A DNA stretch of 47,039 nt from contig JAJQAZ010000172.1 of NCBI GenBank assembly GCA_021203545.1, forward strand, positions 1 through 47,039. The letters are read 5' to 3'. Each line of letters begins with the position of its first letter. Position 1 is the stretch's first letter. Both the position numbers and the translations under genes were made by a program. This stretch comes from Tannerellaceae bacterium. Its GTDB lineage: Bacteria; Bacteroidota; Bacteroidia; Bacteroidales; Tannerellaceae. The notes beneath the pieces are model-generated. The model was given only the letters and a program-made list of their open reading frames with translations. It searched no databases and was not told where the DNA came from. This document shows positions 1-8,448 of the stretch, in pieces.

Positions 1-100
1 AATCTTTAAAACTGTTGAACAATAATAAACAAATACAAGGCTTAGTTATTACACAAAAACTAAAACGGCAATTTAACACATAAACTATCGAATAAGCCTA

Positions 101-208
101 TGGAGCCAGCCCTTCTGGCCGCCCCCCCCGGTTCCCTTCCCTCCGGGTGACACTCATCTACCGCTCACTACATCCGGGGCTGCACCCGGCTACCCGCTTC
201 GGGGCGGA
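101..208. repeat. GC-rich intergenic repeat
   Basis: A C/G-rich block in otherwise AT-rich DNA. It contains short stem-loops such as GCCAG/CTGGC at 105-119 and the run GCCGCCCCCCCCGG, which recurs near-identically at 24833-24846. It looks like a REP-type intergenic repeat (inference). I see no gene in positions 1-272. Confidence 0.4.
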
Positions 209-476
209 ATAAACAATGGTAAACCCGAATGATTCGCTGGCTTTTATTCCATACAAACTAATACCTAACTAAAGTTTTTTAGTCGAAAAGTTTGCATCTT
301 TGCTTCATCACGCACATTAACACGCTTATATTTAGACAAATAAATCCCAAAGCAAGTGATGCAAAGTATGATGCAAACGTGACGCAAAGTTTTTGGTTTG
401 CATCACATTTGCACTTTTTAGCCCCATTTAACTATTAAAAAGAGGTTGATTTTTTCTTTTTATGGGATGCTGGTAA

Positions 477-502
477 CTTTAGCCGGGATCATCCGGCTAA
501 AG
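477..502. repeat. Perfect 10-bp stem-loop
   Basis: CTTTAGCCGG and CCGGCTAAAG flank a 6-nt loop inside the MITE-like element. No T-tract follows it, so it is not an obvious terminator. Confidence 0.55.
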
Positions 503-582
503 CATTATAGGTAAACATCTGTTTGTCAGTAGCTTTATAGTTTGCTGCTCATAGCTTTAAAATGTATAGACTGTATCTTTGT

Positions 583-674
583 TTGTTTTTGAGCCGGATG
601 GCAAAGGTTTGCGACCAAGGTGACACAGGTTTGCGACCATGCTCGAAAACCTTTGCCATCCGGCTCAAAAACAA
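583..674. repeat. 28-bp perfect inverted repeat with direct repeat in its loop
   Basis: Arms at 583-610 and 647-674 are exact reverse complements (core GAGCCGGATGGCAAAGG), separated by 36 nt. The 12-mer GGTTTGCGACCA occurs at 606-617 and 628-639. The palindrome sits near the middle of the larger inverted-repeat element. Confidence 0.7.
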
Positions 675-1175
675 CAAAAGATATTGTCTCTTACAAGAGA
701 AGATAAGGGAAGACTAAAAGATAGTCAAAGGAAAAGAGATAATACTACAAGTGAAAACAGCAGGAGACCACGGAAAGAAAAGAGCCATTAAATGTATTTT
801 ACACTACCAAAAGGGGGAGAAACAGCAAAAAGTGATGCAAACCAAACACTTTGCATCATGTTTGCATCATACTTTGCATCACTTATTTGGAGGGTTATTT
901 TATTTATACACAATGTATTATTGGCCGGAGTGATGCAAAGATGCAAACTTTTCGACAAAAAAACTTTCTGGAAAGATATTGACATAGATTTAAATCTGCG
1001 CCAGCGGTATGATGGCGGTATGGATTCATAAAAAAATAAGCTTTTTAGTACAATCTGTCATATTTTTTCTTACGCTCTGTCTCTATTACAGGATGCTATG
1101 TTTTTATATTCGCAAATTATGAAAACGACAAAACAAACCCTTATATTTAACTAACTAATGCAAAAATAGATTTCA

Positions 1176-1559
1176 ATGCCTCAAAATAAATTTGCTTTAG
1201 CAAGATATCAGTTGATAGATATTTTATTACATCGCTTTGATTATGTAAAAACCTCTTTTATGGTAGAATATTGTTTTGATAAAACAGGATATAAAATTAC
1301 CAGAAGGACAATTCAAAAGGATATTGACACTATGAAATATGATCCCTTTTTGGGATTGTTTGCTCCTATCGAATATAGTTCTACCCGAAAAGCGTATTTC
1401 TATACTGATAAAGAATATATACTTTCTCCTTTCTCTATCCTGAAAGATGAGATTCTACGGTTAGAGGAATTAATTAATCTTTACAAAAAAGAATTGCAAA
1501 GAGACCACTACGAAGAGTGTATCCAAATATTAAATAAAATCCATTATATACACCGTTAA
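1176..1559 (+). CDS. Short WYL-family-like DNA-binding protein (N-terminal part only)
   Basis: A 127-aa protein resembling the N-terminal helix-turn-helix region of Bacteroidetes WYL-domain regulators. It has an N-terminal ALARYQLIDILL segment, then a recognition-helix-like RRTIQKDIDTM (about residues 42-53), then the usual APIEY...KAYFY transition around residues 62-76. Full members run past 300 aa and carry a ligand-sensing WYL domain, which is missing here. The stop lies 8 bp from the stop of the convergent eCIS operon. It may be a truncated remnant or a free-standing DNA-binding domain that regulates its neighbour (inference). No convincing promoter was found. Confidence 0.55.
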   Translation: MPQNKFALARYQLIDILLHRFDYVKTSFMVEYCFDKTGYKITRRTIQKDIDTMKYDPFLGLFAPIEYSSTRKAYFYTDKEYILSPFSILKDEILRLEELINLYKKELQRDHYEECIQILNKIHYIHR

Positions 1560-1567
1560 TTAGTTGT

Positions 1568-2881
1568 TTATGGTTTTTCCTGTCTTTTGTTTAAAGCTTT
1601 GAGGATGGGAAAACTAAAAATAAATATTAGTGGGATGAAAAGTACTCCATTAATATTTTCTCCTTCCAGGGTGAAGAGTTGTTCGTTTGTCATATTCTCG
1701 ACCATACAGACAAATAGGATACACACTTCGAAAACCAGCATGAATAATAGTCCGGAGACGAAGGGTAAATGGTGATATATAAAAGTTGATATGGCTGATA
1801 CATAACGAAAAAGTATGAAGATGACAATGAGCAGAACAAATATAATTATCAGAATAAAAAGATAAATTTCCCAATGGTTGTTCGGATAATCGGCAAAGAT
1901 TATTTTCCGTAGGTCTGTAACAGTCAACTCCTGATCATCTGTTTCCGGAAAATCCCTGATATCGAAACGTGCCAGATAGAATTGATCCTGCATCCGGGTT
2001 AACCAACCGGATTTTTTCGCATCTTCTTTTGTATAAACCCGGATTCCTTCAGTAGTCCAGTAAGGTGAATGTGTGTCAACCAGAAAAATACTATCTGCCT
2101 CCTGTGTCAGGGCATACAGGAATGAGATGTTCTTTAGTCCGGCTTCTTTATCGAGGGTTACATATAAACTCATATCCCGGATTGATTTCATTTTACAGCT
2201 ATCTCTTACCAGGTTGGCCGATTTAACAAACTGGGCCAACGCTTTTTTCTCTTTAAAGGCAAAGTCCGGGAAATAGAGATTGACTCCCCGGATTTTCCCG
2301 GCATATGACTGATGTATGTTGAAGAATAGTTGTTCCAGGCAAGAAGATCTTAATAAAGGGGATTTCAGAAAATAATCGGTATGCATCTCGCCCCGGCAGG
2401 TAAGCAGCGCATCAAGTTGGAGAGAATCGCTAAAAGTAGGGAGAGGGGAAGATAATTTTTCTTCGTTCAACGAAAGATGATCATTTTCTATTTCGACTTT
2501 ATAGTTACGGTAAATATACCGATGTTTCAGAAAGGTTGGAAAATACATTGGTACCATATAGTTCAGATATATTTGTTCCAAAACGGCTACATCTACAGAG
2601 TCCTGCTGCGAAACAGCACTCAATAAGTGTTTGGAAAAATCCTGAAATGTCATTTTGAAGATGCGGGTTACGTCCTCCAGATTAGAGATAAATAATGTAT
2701 CATAAACGACTATAGTGTCGTGCCGGATAATAACCTCCGGCTCCCAATCGTCTTCCATGGCATACCAAGGTTGCTGGCCAAAAGAGAGGGAAATGAAAAA
2801 TGAAAAATGAAAAATGAAAAGTGTTCGTCGCCATGCGACGATTAAACAAGAGCAGATATTTTTCTGAATGATGTGTTTCAT
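1568..2881 (-). CDS. eCIS-linked membrane protein with possible GH18-like periplasmic domain
   Basis: A 437-aa protein, the last gene of the eCIS operon and directly downstream of the AAA+ ATPase. An N-terminal hydrophobic stretch (residues 20-35) ends in a signal-peptidase-like SFG/QQ site. A long soluble region follows, and three hydrophobic helices lie at about 338-359, 374-394 and 411-428. Residues about 196-270 (GKIRGVNLYFPDF, then DMSLYVTL, then EADSIFLVD) look like the strand pattern of a GH18-type TIM barrel without the DxxDxDxE catalytic motif, so any sugar binding is inference. I do not recognise the family firmly. The start codon and signal-like segment lie inside a copy of the heptamer repeat (2791-2917). 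A role as envelope anchor or release factor for the injection system is only suggested by position. Confidence 0.6.
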   Translation of the reverse strand: MKHIIQKNICSCLIVAWRRTLFIFHFSFFISLSFGQQPWYAMEDDWEPEVIIRHDTIVVYDTLFISNLEDVTRIFKMTFQDFSKHLLSAVSQQDSVDVAVLEQIYLNYMVPMYFPTFLKHRYIYRNYKVEIENDHLSLNEEKLSSPLPTFSDSLQLDALLTCRGEMHTDYFLKSPLLRSSCLEQLFFNIHQSYAGKIRGVNLYFPDFAFKEKKALAQFVKSANLVRDSCKMKSIRDMSLYVTLDKEAGLKNISFLYALTQEADSIFLVDTHSPYWTTEGIRVYTKEDAKKSGWLTRMQDQFYLARFDIRDFPETDDQELTVTDLRKIIFADYPNNHWEIYLFILIIIFVLLIVIFILFRYVSAISTFIYHHLPFVSGLLFMLVFEVCILFVCMVENMTNEQLFTLEGENINGVLFIPLIFIFSFPILKALNKRQEKP

Positions 2882-2917
2882 ATTACTTAAGTCTTAATTA
2901 TTTTTCATTTTTCATTT
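2791..2917 (-). repeat. Heptamer-bounded interspersed repeat, copy A
   Basis: Tandem GAAAAAT units at 2791-2820 and inverted units at 2899-2916 bound a core with the hairpin CGTCG/CGACG. The minus strand carries the family mini-ORF (start at 2881, beginning MKHIIQK). In this copy the mini-ORF runs straight into the 437-aa protein and supplies its N terminus. Copies B, C and D lie at 9177, 13131 and 16371. Confidence 0.65.
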
Positions 2918-3110
2918 ACAATCCTTTACTTTGTTCCCTTCGTATGGCAGTTAATAGGATTTCTTTGGTTATTATTTGTGTATTTGAAGCGTGAAGTTTC
3001 AATGCGCAGGAGCGGATTACATTTATCATGTTTCCACCGGCCAGTTTATGGGTGGCTGCTTCGTAAAGAAGATTTTCATCCGGAGCCCATTCACAAGGGA
3101 TCATTTTTTT
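2916..3110 (-). pseudogene. C-terminal part of eCIS AAA+ ATPase, out of frame
   Basis: After the A7 tract at 3104-3110 the reading frame that continues the ATPase lid domain is the +1 frame. It contains LAGGNMINVIR and ITKEILLTAIRRE, the usual end of eCIS ATPases. Removing one A joins it to the upstream ORF to give a 424-aa protein. An ATG at 3188 opens this frame further upstream, but those residues do not look like the family. Whether the break is real, phase-variable or a sequencing error cannot be told here. Confidence 0.65.
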
Positions 3111-4191
3111 GCCATAATTGCCGGCGCAGATGTTCGTCCGGCATTGGGAAATAGAGTATATTCTGAAAACGCCGCAGAAAGGCTTCATCTATATTTTCTT
3201 TGAGATTTGTTGCCAGGACTACAGTTCCCGGATGGTCTTCTATCCGTTGCAGGAGGTAGGAGACTTCCTGATTAGCATAGCGGTCGTTGGATGATTGTGT
3301 ACCGGTACGCTGACCAAAAATGGCATCGGCTTCATCAAAAAACAGAATCCAGTTATGATGTTCCGCTTTGTCGAATATACCCGCCAGGTTCTTTTCTGTT
3401 TCGCCGATGTATTTGGATACGATCATGGAGAGGTCTACCCGGTATACATCCAGTTTGTTTTGTTTTCCCAACAATTGTGCCGTTAACGTTTTTCCGGTTC
3501 CGGGCGGCCCATGAAAAAGACACCGGTAACCTGGTTTTATTAATCTGTCCAAACTATATTGTTGCCGGATCTTTTTTCCGTATTGCAGCCAAAGGTTGAT
3601 TTCTTCCAGTTCTTCTTCTAACTCAAAAGGTACGACCAGGTCTGTCCATTCCAATGTTGTTGTTATTTTCTTTGCCGGAAAAGTGTTATTATATTCCGGC
3701 TGGTAATATAGGCCGTATACATCTGCAAGAATTTCGTCCGAAATACGTAAACGCCCGCTTAAATAAGGTTCTCCTTCGCCCTGTCCCTCCAGCCAGAGAA
3801 TGCGTTCTTTGAAGAACCAATGCTCTTTTCCGAACAGGGCTATTACTTCTTTGAGTTTATCCGGATCTTTTTGTGCTATTAAAAAAGCGGCAGTTTCGCC
3901 GGTTGGCAGGAATCCAATGTGTGAAACTCCTTTCCAACCCCCAAAATTGGTATAGGGAATGTCCAGTTCTTTATTCCTGAGTAGAAAAACATCCAGTACA
4001 TGAGGGGATATGTGGGGTAATAATGCCAACATAAATATAATCAGTTCCTCTTGGGTGAGTTGTCTGTTATTTAAGAGATTATCCGGTAAAGGCAGATTGG
4101 GGGATGCCGGAAGGATACTCTTCCGGTTTTCCAGAAAAGCCAGAAGAGTTGTATGAATAACCCGGGTGATGTAGTCTATTAAATGTTCCAT
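3091..4191 (-). CDS. eCIS AAA+ ATPase (Pvc15-like), N-terminal and core part
   Basis: A 366-aa ORF with an eCIS-type N-terminal domain (about 1-180) and an AAA+ module. Visible motifs are Walker A GPPGTGKT (228-235), Walker B ILFFDEADA (282-290), sensor 1 LATN (326-329) and the arginine finger region FLRRF (338-342). In eCIS this ATPase is essential for particle assembly, possibly by remodelling spike or cargo (family knowledge). The frame ends soon after LRRQLWQK because of an A7 tract. The missing lid domain lies in the next frame at 2916-3110. It is transcribed after the tape-measure gene with a 13-bp gap. Confidence 0.88.
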   Translation of the reverse strand: MEHLIDYITRVIHTTLLAFLENRKSILPASPNLPLPDNLLNNRQLTQEELIIFMLALLPHISPHVLDVFLLRNKELDIPYTNFGGWKGVSHIGFLPTGETAAFLIAQKDPDKLKEVIALFGKEHWFFKERILWLEGQGEGEPYLSGRLRISDEILADVYGLYYQPEYNNTFPAKKITTTLEWTDLVVPFELEEELEEINLWLQYGKKIRQQYSLDRLIKPGYRCLFHGPPGTGKTLTAQLLGKQNKLDVYRVDLSMIVSKYIGETEKNLAGIFDKAEHHNWILFFDEADAIFGQRTGTQSSNDRYANQEVSYLLQRIEDHPGTVVLATNLKENIDEAFLRRFQNILYFPMPDEHLRRQLWQKNDPL

Positions 4192-4204
4192 ATTTTTCTC
4201 TGTT

Positions 4205-5785
4205 TTATCTCCATTTTACATAAATAGGTTTATCCATCCAGCTTGTTTTAACTGTATGGTAATTCCAGGGAATAGTATCTAATAACATATCATAGGTTTT
4301 TTCTTCTACATATAGATAGAATGCATCCTCTTTTTCTTCTATTTTTCCATTACGTTGCAGAAAGGCTTGTTGTAATCCGTTAATAGAAGTTCCTTTTAAT
4401 TTCTTCCATTGCATGATTACACTTTCCTGCAAAGATTTTACCAGTTGTTTCTGTTCCTGTCCGAGTAACAGCATTTCGCAAACAGGAATTTCCGGGCCCA
4501 GGCCTGTTAGTAAATAATTAAGATACAAAGAAATTCCCGGAGGTATATTTTCTGCATATGTAATATATTGTAATAACCATACAGCGTGTAACCTGGCAGT
4601 ATTCGAAGAAAAATCTCCATTTTCCAACAATGACAGACGGGAAAACAGAAGAGGCAGAAATGGAGATAATAATACCAGACCTGCATTTTCTATATAAGAA
4701 TAGTGTGATATGGTAAATGGTAGGAATGTTTTTTCCTCATGTTCTTTTTTCATTCCGGTAGTAAGAGTCAGTTTTTCCTGTATCCTTATTAGTTCGTCCG
4801 GAAAAAGGTGATTACTTAAATCTTTATCCTGCAGGAAATAGTTAATCAAATCTGTTACAGGAACATTATAATGGCGGGATATTGCAGCCAGAGTGGATTC
4901 TACGAAATAAGTTTTATTAAAAACATGTTGCCGGTTAAGTAATAATATCCGGTATATAAATTCCCATTTGATACGGGTAAAACCTGAACCGGCTTTTCCC
5001 TGTAATAAACCTTTTACCGGCTGGCGGTCCAGACCTTTTGCGTAAGCTATAATGAAACGGCTATTTAAGGGAATAATTAATTCCAGCAGTTGATAATGTT
5101 CGTTTTCAGTTAGCCTGTTAATCAGTTTCCACCGGAATAAAGGAGAAGCAAGTTGTTGGATCCGGATGTTTCGTTCACTATCCGTAATAGGTGTTTTCTG
5201 TTGTATTTGTTTTCTTATATTTTTAATTGAATAATCAGGCGGCAAAGTTGATTTGTGCTCTTGTTGTTCATGTATGTTTTCCCACAAGAGCCTTAACATT
5301 TTCCGGAAAAAAGCAGGATATTCTTTCTTATCTGTATCTTTATATAAATAATCGACAATCTGTGTTACTGTCAGGTTATAATGGGATGCAATCCGGGAAA
5401 TGACATCCACCAGGAAGCTTAACCGGTTGAATACTACGTGGTGGTTCTGCAATAGTACCGGAAATATGATTTGCCATTTTAATAACCGGAATTCACTTCC
5501 GGCTTTTCCCTGTAAAATGCCACTATTTTGCTGATCATCCAAAGAATGGGCATAGGTAATAACAAAATCACCAGCTTCCGGTTGGATAAACTTCACGAGC
5601 CTGTAAATTTGTTTTTCAGTCAGAGGTTGAAGGTATTTACGGCACAGAGATACATGGAGTAATATTTCCTGCGGTTTTATTTTCATTTCGCCAAACCATA
5701 ACGGGTTATAGTCCGGTCCGGCCCTGAGTATGCGGCACCACTGCCCGAACAGATTTTGTTCCGTACTGTATTTTTTTCGTTCCAT
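4205..5785 (-). CDS. eCIS tape-measure protein, C-terminal part
   Basis: A 526-aa ORF with two internal repeats of ~150 aa, each with a LQGKAGS motif followed by HxVFN and a SHYN/RHYN helix. The C terminus carries the family signatures ENAGLVLLSPFLPLLF and KTSWMDKPIYVKW. These are typical of the contractile-injection tape-measure family, which sets particle length (family knowledge). A third, diverged copy of the repeat lies in the upstream 318-aa ORF, which overlaps this one by 103 bp in another frame. The two ORFs are therefore almost certainly one gene split at an A7 tract (5771-5777). The ATG used here falls at the slip point and may be accidental. Confidence 0.75.
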   Translation of the reverse strand: MERKKYSTEQNLFGQWCRILRAGPDYNPLWFGEMKIKPQEILLHVSLCRKYLQPLTEKQIYRLVKFIQPEAGDFVITYAHSLDDQQNSGILQGKAGSEFRLLKWQIIFPVLLQNHHVVFNRLSFLVDVISRIASHYNLTVTQIVDYLYKDTDKKEYPAFFRKMLRLLWENIHEQQEHKSTLPPDYSIKNIRKQIQQKTPITDSERNIRIQQLASPLFRWKLINRLTENEHYQLLELIIPLNSRFIIAYAKGLDRQPVKGLLQGKAGSGFTRIKWEFIYRILLLNRQHVFNKTYFVESTLAAISRHYNVPVTDLINYFLQDKDLSNHLFPDELIRIQEKLTLTTGMKKEHEEKTFLPFTISHYSYIENAGLVLLSPFLPLLFSRLSLLENGDFSSNTARLHAVWLLQYITYAENIPPGISLYLNYLLTGLGPEIPVCEMLLLGQEQKQLVKSLQESVIMQWKKLKGTSINGLQQAFLQRNGKIEEKEDAFYLYVEEKTYDMLLDTIPWNYHTVKTSWMDKPIYVKWR

Positions 5786-6639
5786 TCAGCACGTAAAGAG
5801 ATTAACAGAAATAGCATGCCCATGGATACATCTGTGCGGGTGTTCCACTGTGTAAGATCACAGGTTACGATATTGAGCAGGCCTTCATATGTAAGGTTGT
5901 AGGCTGTAGCCAGAGAAGTGAGGGTTGATTTGAGGAAACTCCTGCGGTTGAACCATGAACTCCCCTGGTCTAACAGATAATTATATATGATCAGCCAGGT
6001 TACGGTGCAGTATTCTGATTCCTGTAATTGAGGACGGTCTATCTTCCTGTATCTGGAGTGTAATAACCGGAGATAAGAACAGATGAAAAGGCTTTCGTCC
6101 GGTGCTATTAAACGAATACCCTGTTCCAGCCCAGGGTCGTTGAGGTGATAAACGAGCCGGCGGCGCAGACTTGTATAATGCCCATAAGTAAGAATAAATA
6201 GTTTCAATCTTTTGGCATCCTGTTCAAGAACGGCAAGGAATAATCTATTTATATCCCTGTAACGGGATGTTATATTCCATGGCAGAAATCCATGAAGAAG
6301 GAAACGACAAAATAACCGGTAAATGTATTCTTTTTCATCTTTTACCTGTATTTTACCCTGTTCCGGATTGCGTATTATTTTTATCAAAGCCTCTTCAAGC
6401 TGTTCTTTTAATAACACAGGAAATTGTTCATCCAGTTTGTCTTCGGGTATGCTTCCCAAATCAAGTTCTAATTCATCAATTTCAACGATTGAAGAAAATA
6501 TCCGGTTCTTTTGTAATACTTCCGCTACTACTTTTTCGACCCGCAAAGTAAAGAATGTTTCCCAACGGCTATAAAGGGCATAAGCAATGGCTTTATCCTC
6601 CATACAGAAATCTATTTTCAGTTTTCCTATCCGGTCCAT
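5683..6639 (-). CDS. eCIS tape-measure protein, N-terminal part
   Basis: A 318-aa ORF. Its start (MDRIGKLKIDF...EDKAIAYALYSRWETFF) and the IDELELDLGSIP motif near residue 55 match the N terminus of eCIS tape-measure proteins. A repeat module of the same type as in the downstream ORF ends near residue 265 (FNRRSFLKSTLTSLATAYN). After AEWNEK at the A7 tract the frame runs into about 25 residues unlike the family and then stops. A -1 shift at the tract restores an 811-aa protein of normal size. It starts 9 bp after the 599-aa baseplate gene. Confidence 0.75.
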   Translation of the reverse strand: MDRIGKLKIDFCMEDKAIAYALYSRWETFFTLRVEKVVAEVLQKNRIFSSIVEIDELELDLGSIPEDKLDEQFPVLLKEQLEEALIKIIRNPEQGKIQVKDEKEYIYRLFCRFLLHGFLPWNITSRYRDINRLFLAVLEQDAKRLKLFILTYGHYTSLRRRLVYHLNDPGLEQGIRLIAPDESLFICSYLRLLHSRYRKIDRPQLQESEYCTVTWLIIYNYLLDQGSSWFNRRSFLKSTLTSLATAYNLTYEGLLNIVTCDLTQWNTRTDVSMGMLFLLISLRAEWNEKNTVRNKICSGSGAAYSGPDRTITRYGLAK

Positions 6640-6648
6640 TGTCTTTCT

Positions 6649-8448
6649 TTATTTTATGCCGGTATCCCAACGGGATAAAAACGTCCGGAGTTGTTGCTTT
6701 ACTATTTCTGCCTGTTCGTGTTCGCCCTCTGCCCACGCTTTGCGCCATGCATAATACAGTTTTTCGAATGTTAGCATTTCTCTTACCGGAAGCCAGCGGA
6801 AAGATAGTTTTAAATGTATAGGCAATACATGGCGGAGCATAGATTCCGTTCGCTGTTTTCCTAAAAAAGCTTTGTGAAAGCGAGGGAAAACGATTGTCAT
6901 GTGATCCGGCCCATTCTGCGATTCGATCAAATAAGAGGGGTGGCAACGGGATACAATGGAATGAAGAAAGGACCAAAACAGGTTTGCCATACGGATAAGA
7001 TGTTCTTTTTCATAAAATTGTCCTATCGCAATCCATTCCTGTTGTCCCGGAATTTGAAAAGCCAGTATGTATCCATTTTTCCATCTGTTGATAATCCGGT
7101 AGTTATCAGGATCGGTTCCGTAAATAAGAAAGCTTTCATACAGGATGTTATGCCACAATATATGCATCTGCAAATACAGTTTTTCGAAATCAGTTTCCAT
7201 GAAATGTATGTTGCGTACCGGTACCCTTTCCATATATTCCTGTTGATTCCAATAAATAAGGTCTATCTGTAATTTGTATTTATAGCGTTGGAAGAAAAGC
7301 GAATCATCCAACAAACGAAGATGATAACGGCTTAAGAAGTCGGCAACCGGAATATGGACGGACTGTTCCGGAGCCTGTATCAGATCCTGCCAACGGGTAA
7401 AGGGGGTTGCATGGTCGGTTGCATCCAGCAGATTATAAGAACGGAACCTGTCCCTCCTTACCCCCGGCCACTTTGTTAGAAATTCTCCTCTTCTGCGGTT
7501 TTGCTCCGGCAGTATGTACTGCTTAAAATAGTTTTTCGATTCAGCCCCATAGAGATTATCCAGATAGTCCAGAAATAGTTTTTTCTGTTTGTATCGTTGC
7601 TGTGTGTCCCTGTCATCCGGGTGTACTCCTTTTTCTTTATCAATCCATTTATCAACAAGTTGATAAGGATAGGATGGCCATGCAGGAAATTGTTTCATTC
7701 CGTTTATCCTCATCAGGTCCTGCATCTCTCTTATCTCTTCCGTAACATGAGCTAATAAAAGATCATAGATTAACAGGTAGCTGGTTAGCTGGGCAGCTTC
7801 TTTCCTTTGATCCTGCAATCCGTAACAAGTGGGGAAATGATCCATGATAGAGCTGTATTGTTCCGGTAGCCGAGGTGTTTGGATGGAGGATCTGTTTTTG
7901 AGGGACCAGTTTACCGGTTTTACCCGGTGCGGTTCGCGTTTCTCTTCCCGGCAAAGAACTTCAAAACGGATATCACCTATGTTTTCACAAAGGTTGCGAT
8001 AGCGATGGTACAAATTGTAGACTTTTTCTTTTAAGGAGGCTTTATCCGTATTCTCTTTTACCTGCAAAAAGATATGGTATAGATGATCTTCCCCTATTTT
8101 CACCCGACATGCTTCTATTTCGTCAAAATGTTGCAGGAAGAGTTTTTCGTAGTCAGAAGGTGTTACGGGAGAAAAGTCAAAAAGTTTTCCGGGAGGCAAA
8201 AGGCCTATTTTATTCCATCTGTTTCTTTCTCCTTTTCCCAGATAACTTTCCGGTGGGAATTCCAGTTGATAGGCTAATTCGTAGAGGGCGTAATTCAATA
8301 CGTCAGATATGGTGATTCCCGGATCGTGTGTATTAAAGTCGGTCCAGATATCTCCACTATATTTCTGATAAGCAGCCAGGCTGTTTTCCTGTAGTTGCTG
8401 GTACAGATTGTCTTCCTTATCCCGTCTTGACAGTGCCCTTTCTTTCAT
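6649..8448 (-). CDS. eCIS baseplate protein (Pvc12-like)
   Basis: A 599-aa protein. The motif WTDFNTHDPGITISDVLNYALYELAYQ begins near residue 36 and is the hallmark N-terminal region of eCIS and phage baseplate wedge proteins. The C-terminal PIHLKLSFRWLPVREMLTFEKLYYAW segment (about 548-573) is also typical of the second large eCIS baseplate protein. It would form the wedge with baseplate J, linking sheath and spike. Its ATG overlaps the stop of the upstream 241-aa gene (ATGA), which indicates translational coupling. The frame is intact. Confidence 0.75.
   Translation of the reverse strand: MKERALSRRDKEDNLYQQLQENSLAAYQKYSGDIWTDFNTHDPGITISDVLNYALYELAYQLEFPPESYLGKGERNRWNKIGLLPPGKLFDFSPVTPSDYEKLFLQHFDEIEACRVKIGEDHLYHIFLQVKENTDKASLKEKVYNLYHRYRNLCENIGDIRFEVLCREEKREPHRVKPVNWSLKNRSSIQTPRLPEQYSSIMDHFPTCYGLQDQRKEAAQLTSYLLIYDLLLAHVTEEIREMQDLMRINGMKQFPAWPSYPYQLVDKWIDKEKGVHPDDRDTQQRYKQKKLFLDYLDNLYGAESKNYFKQYILPEQNRRRGEFLTKWPGVRRDRFRSYNLLDATDHATPFTRWQDLIQAPEQSVHIPVADFLSRYHLRLLDDSLFFQRYKYKLQIDLIYWNQQEYMERVPVRNIHFMETDFEKLYLQMHILWHNILYESFLIYGTDPDNYRIINRWKNGYILAFQIPGQQEWIAIGQFYEKEHLIRMANLFWSFLHSIVSRCHPSYLIESQNGPDHMTIVFPRFHKAFLGKQRTESMLRHVLPIHLKLSFRWLPVREMLTFEKLYYAWRKAWAEGEHEQAEIVKQQLRTFLSRWDTGIK

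Larger units (their letters stand above)
273..972. mobile_element. MITE-like element with ~140-bp imperfect terminal inverted repeats
   Basis: The left arm (about 273-413) and right arm (about 825-972) are imperfect reverse complements. Both outer ends read AAAGTTTTTTnGTCGAAAAG followed by TTTGCATCTTTGC. Both inner ends contain GTGATGCAAACCAAA and several copies of the 9-mer TTTGCATCA. The interior encodes no transposase. The short open frames across the right arm change strand and have no recognisable protein features, so I treat them as by-products of the repeat. The layout fits a non-autonomous element, but clustered TTTGCATCA copies could equally be binding sites for a protein. No clear target-site duplication was found. 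Confidence 0.55.

Noticed and set aside
751-1031. Overlapping short ORFs at 751-933 and 792-1031 (+) and 788-985 (-)
   Set aside because: They lie across the right arm of the inverted repeat, overlap each other on both strands and have no recognisable protein features.
6267-6574. Plus-strand ORFs in the tape-measure gene
   Set aside because: They are shadows of the minus-strand gene, with no family features.
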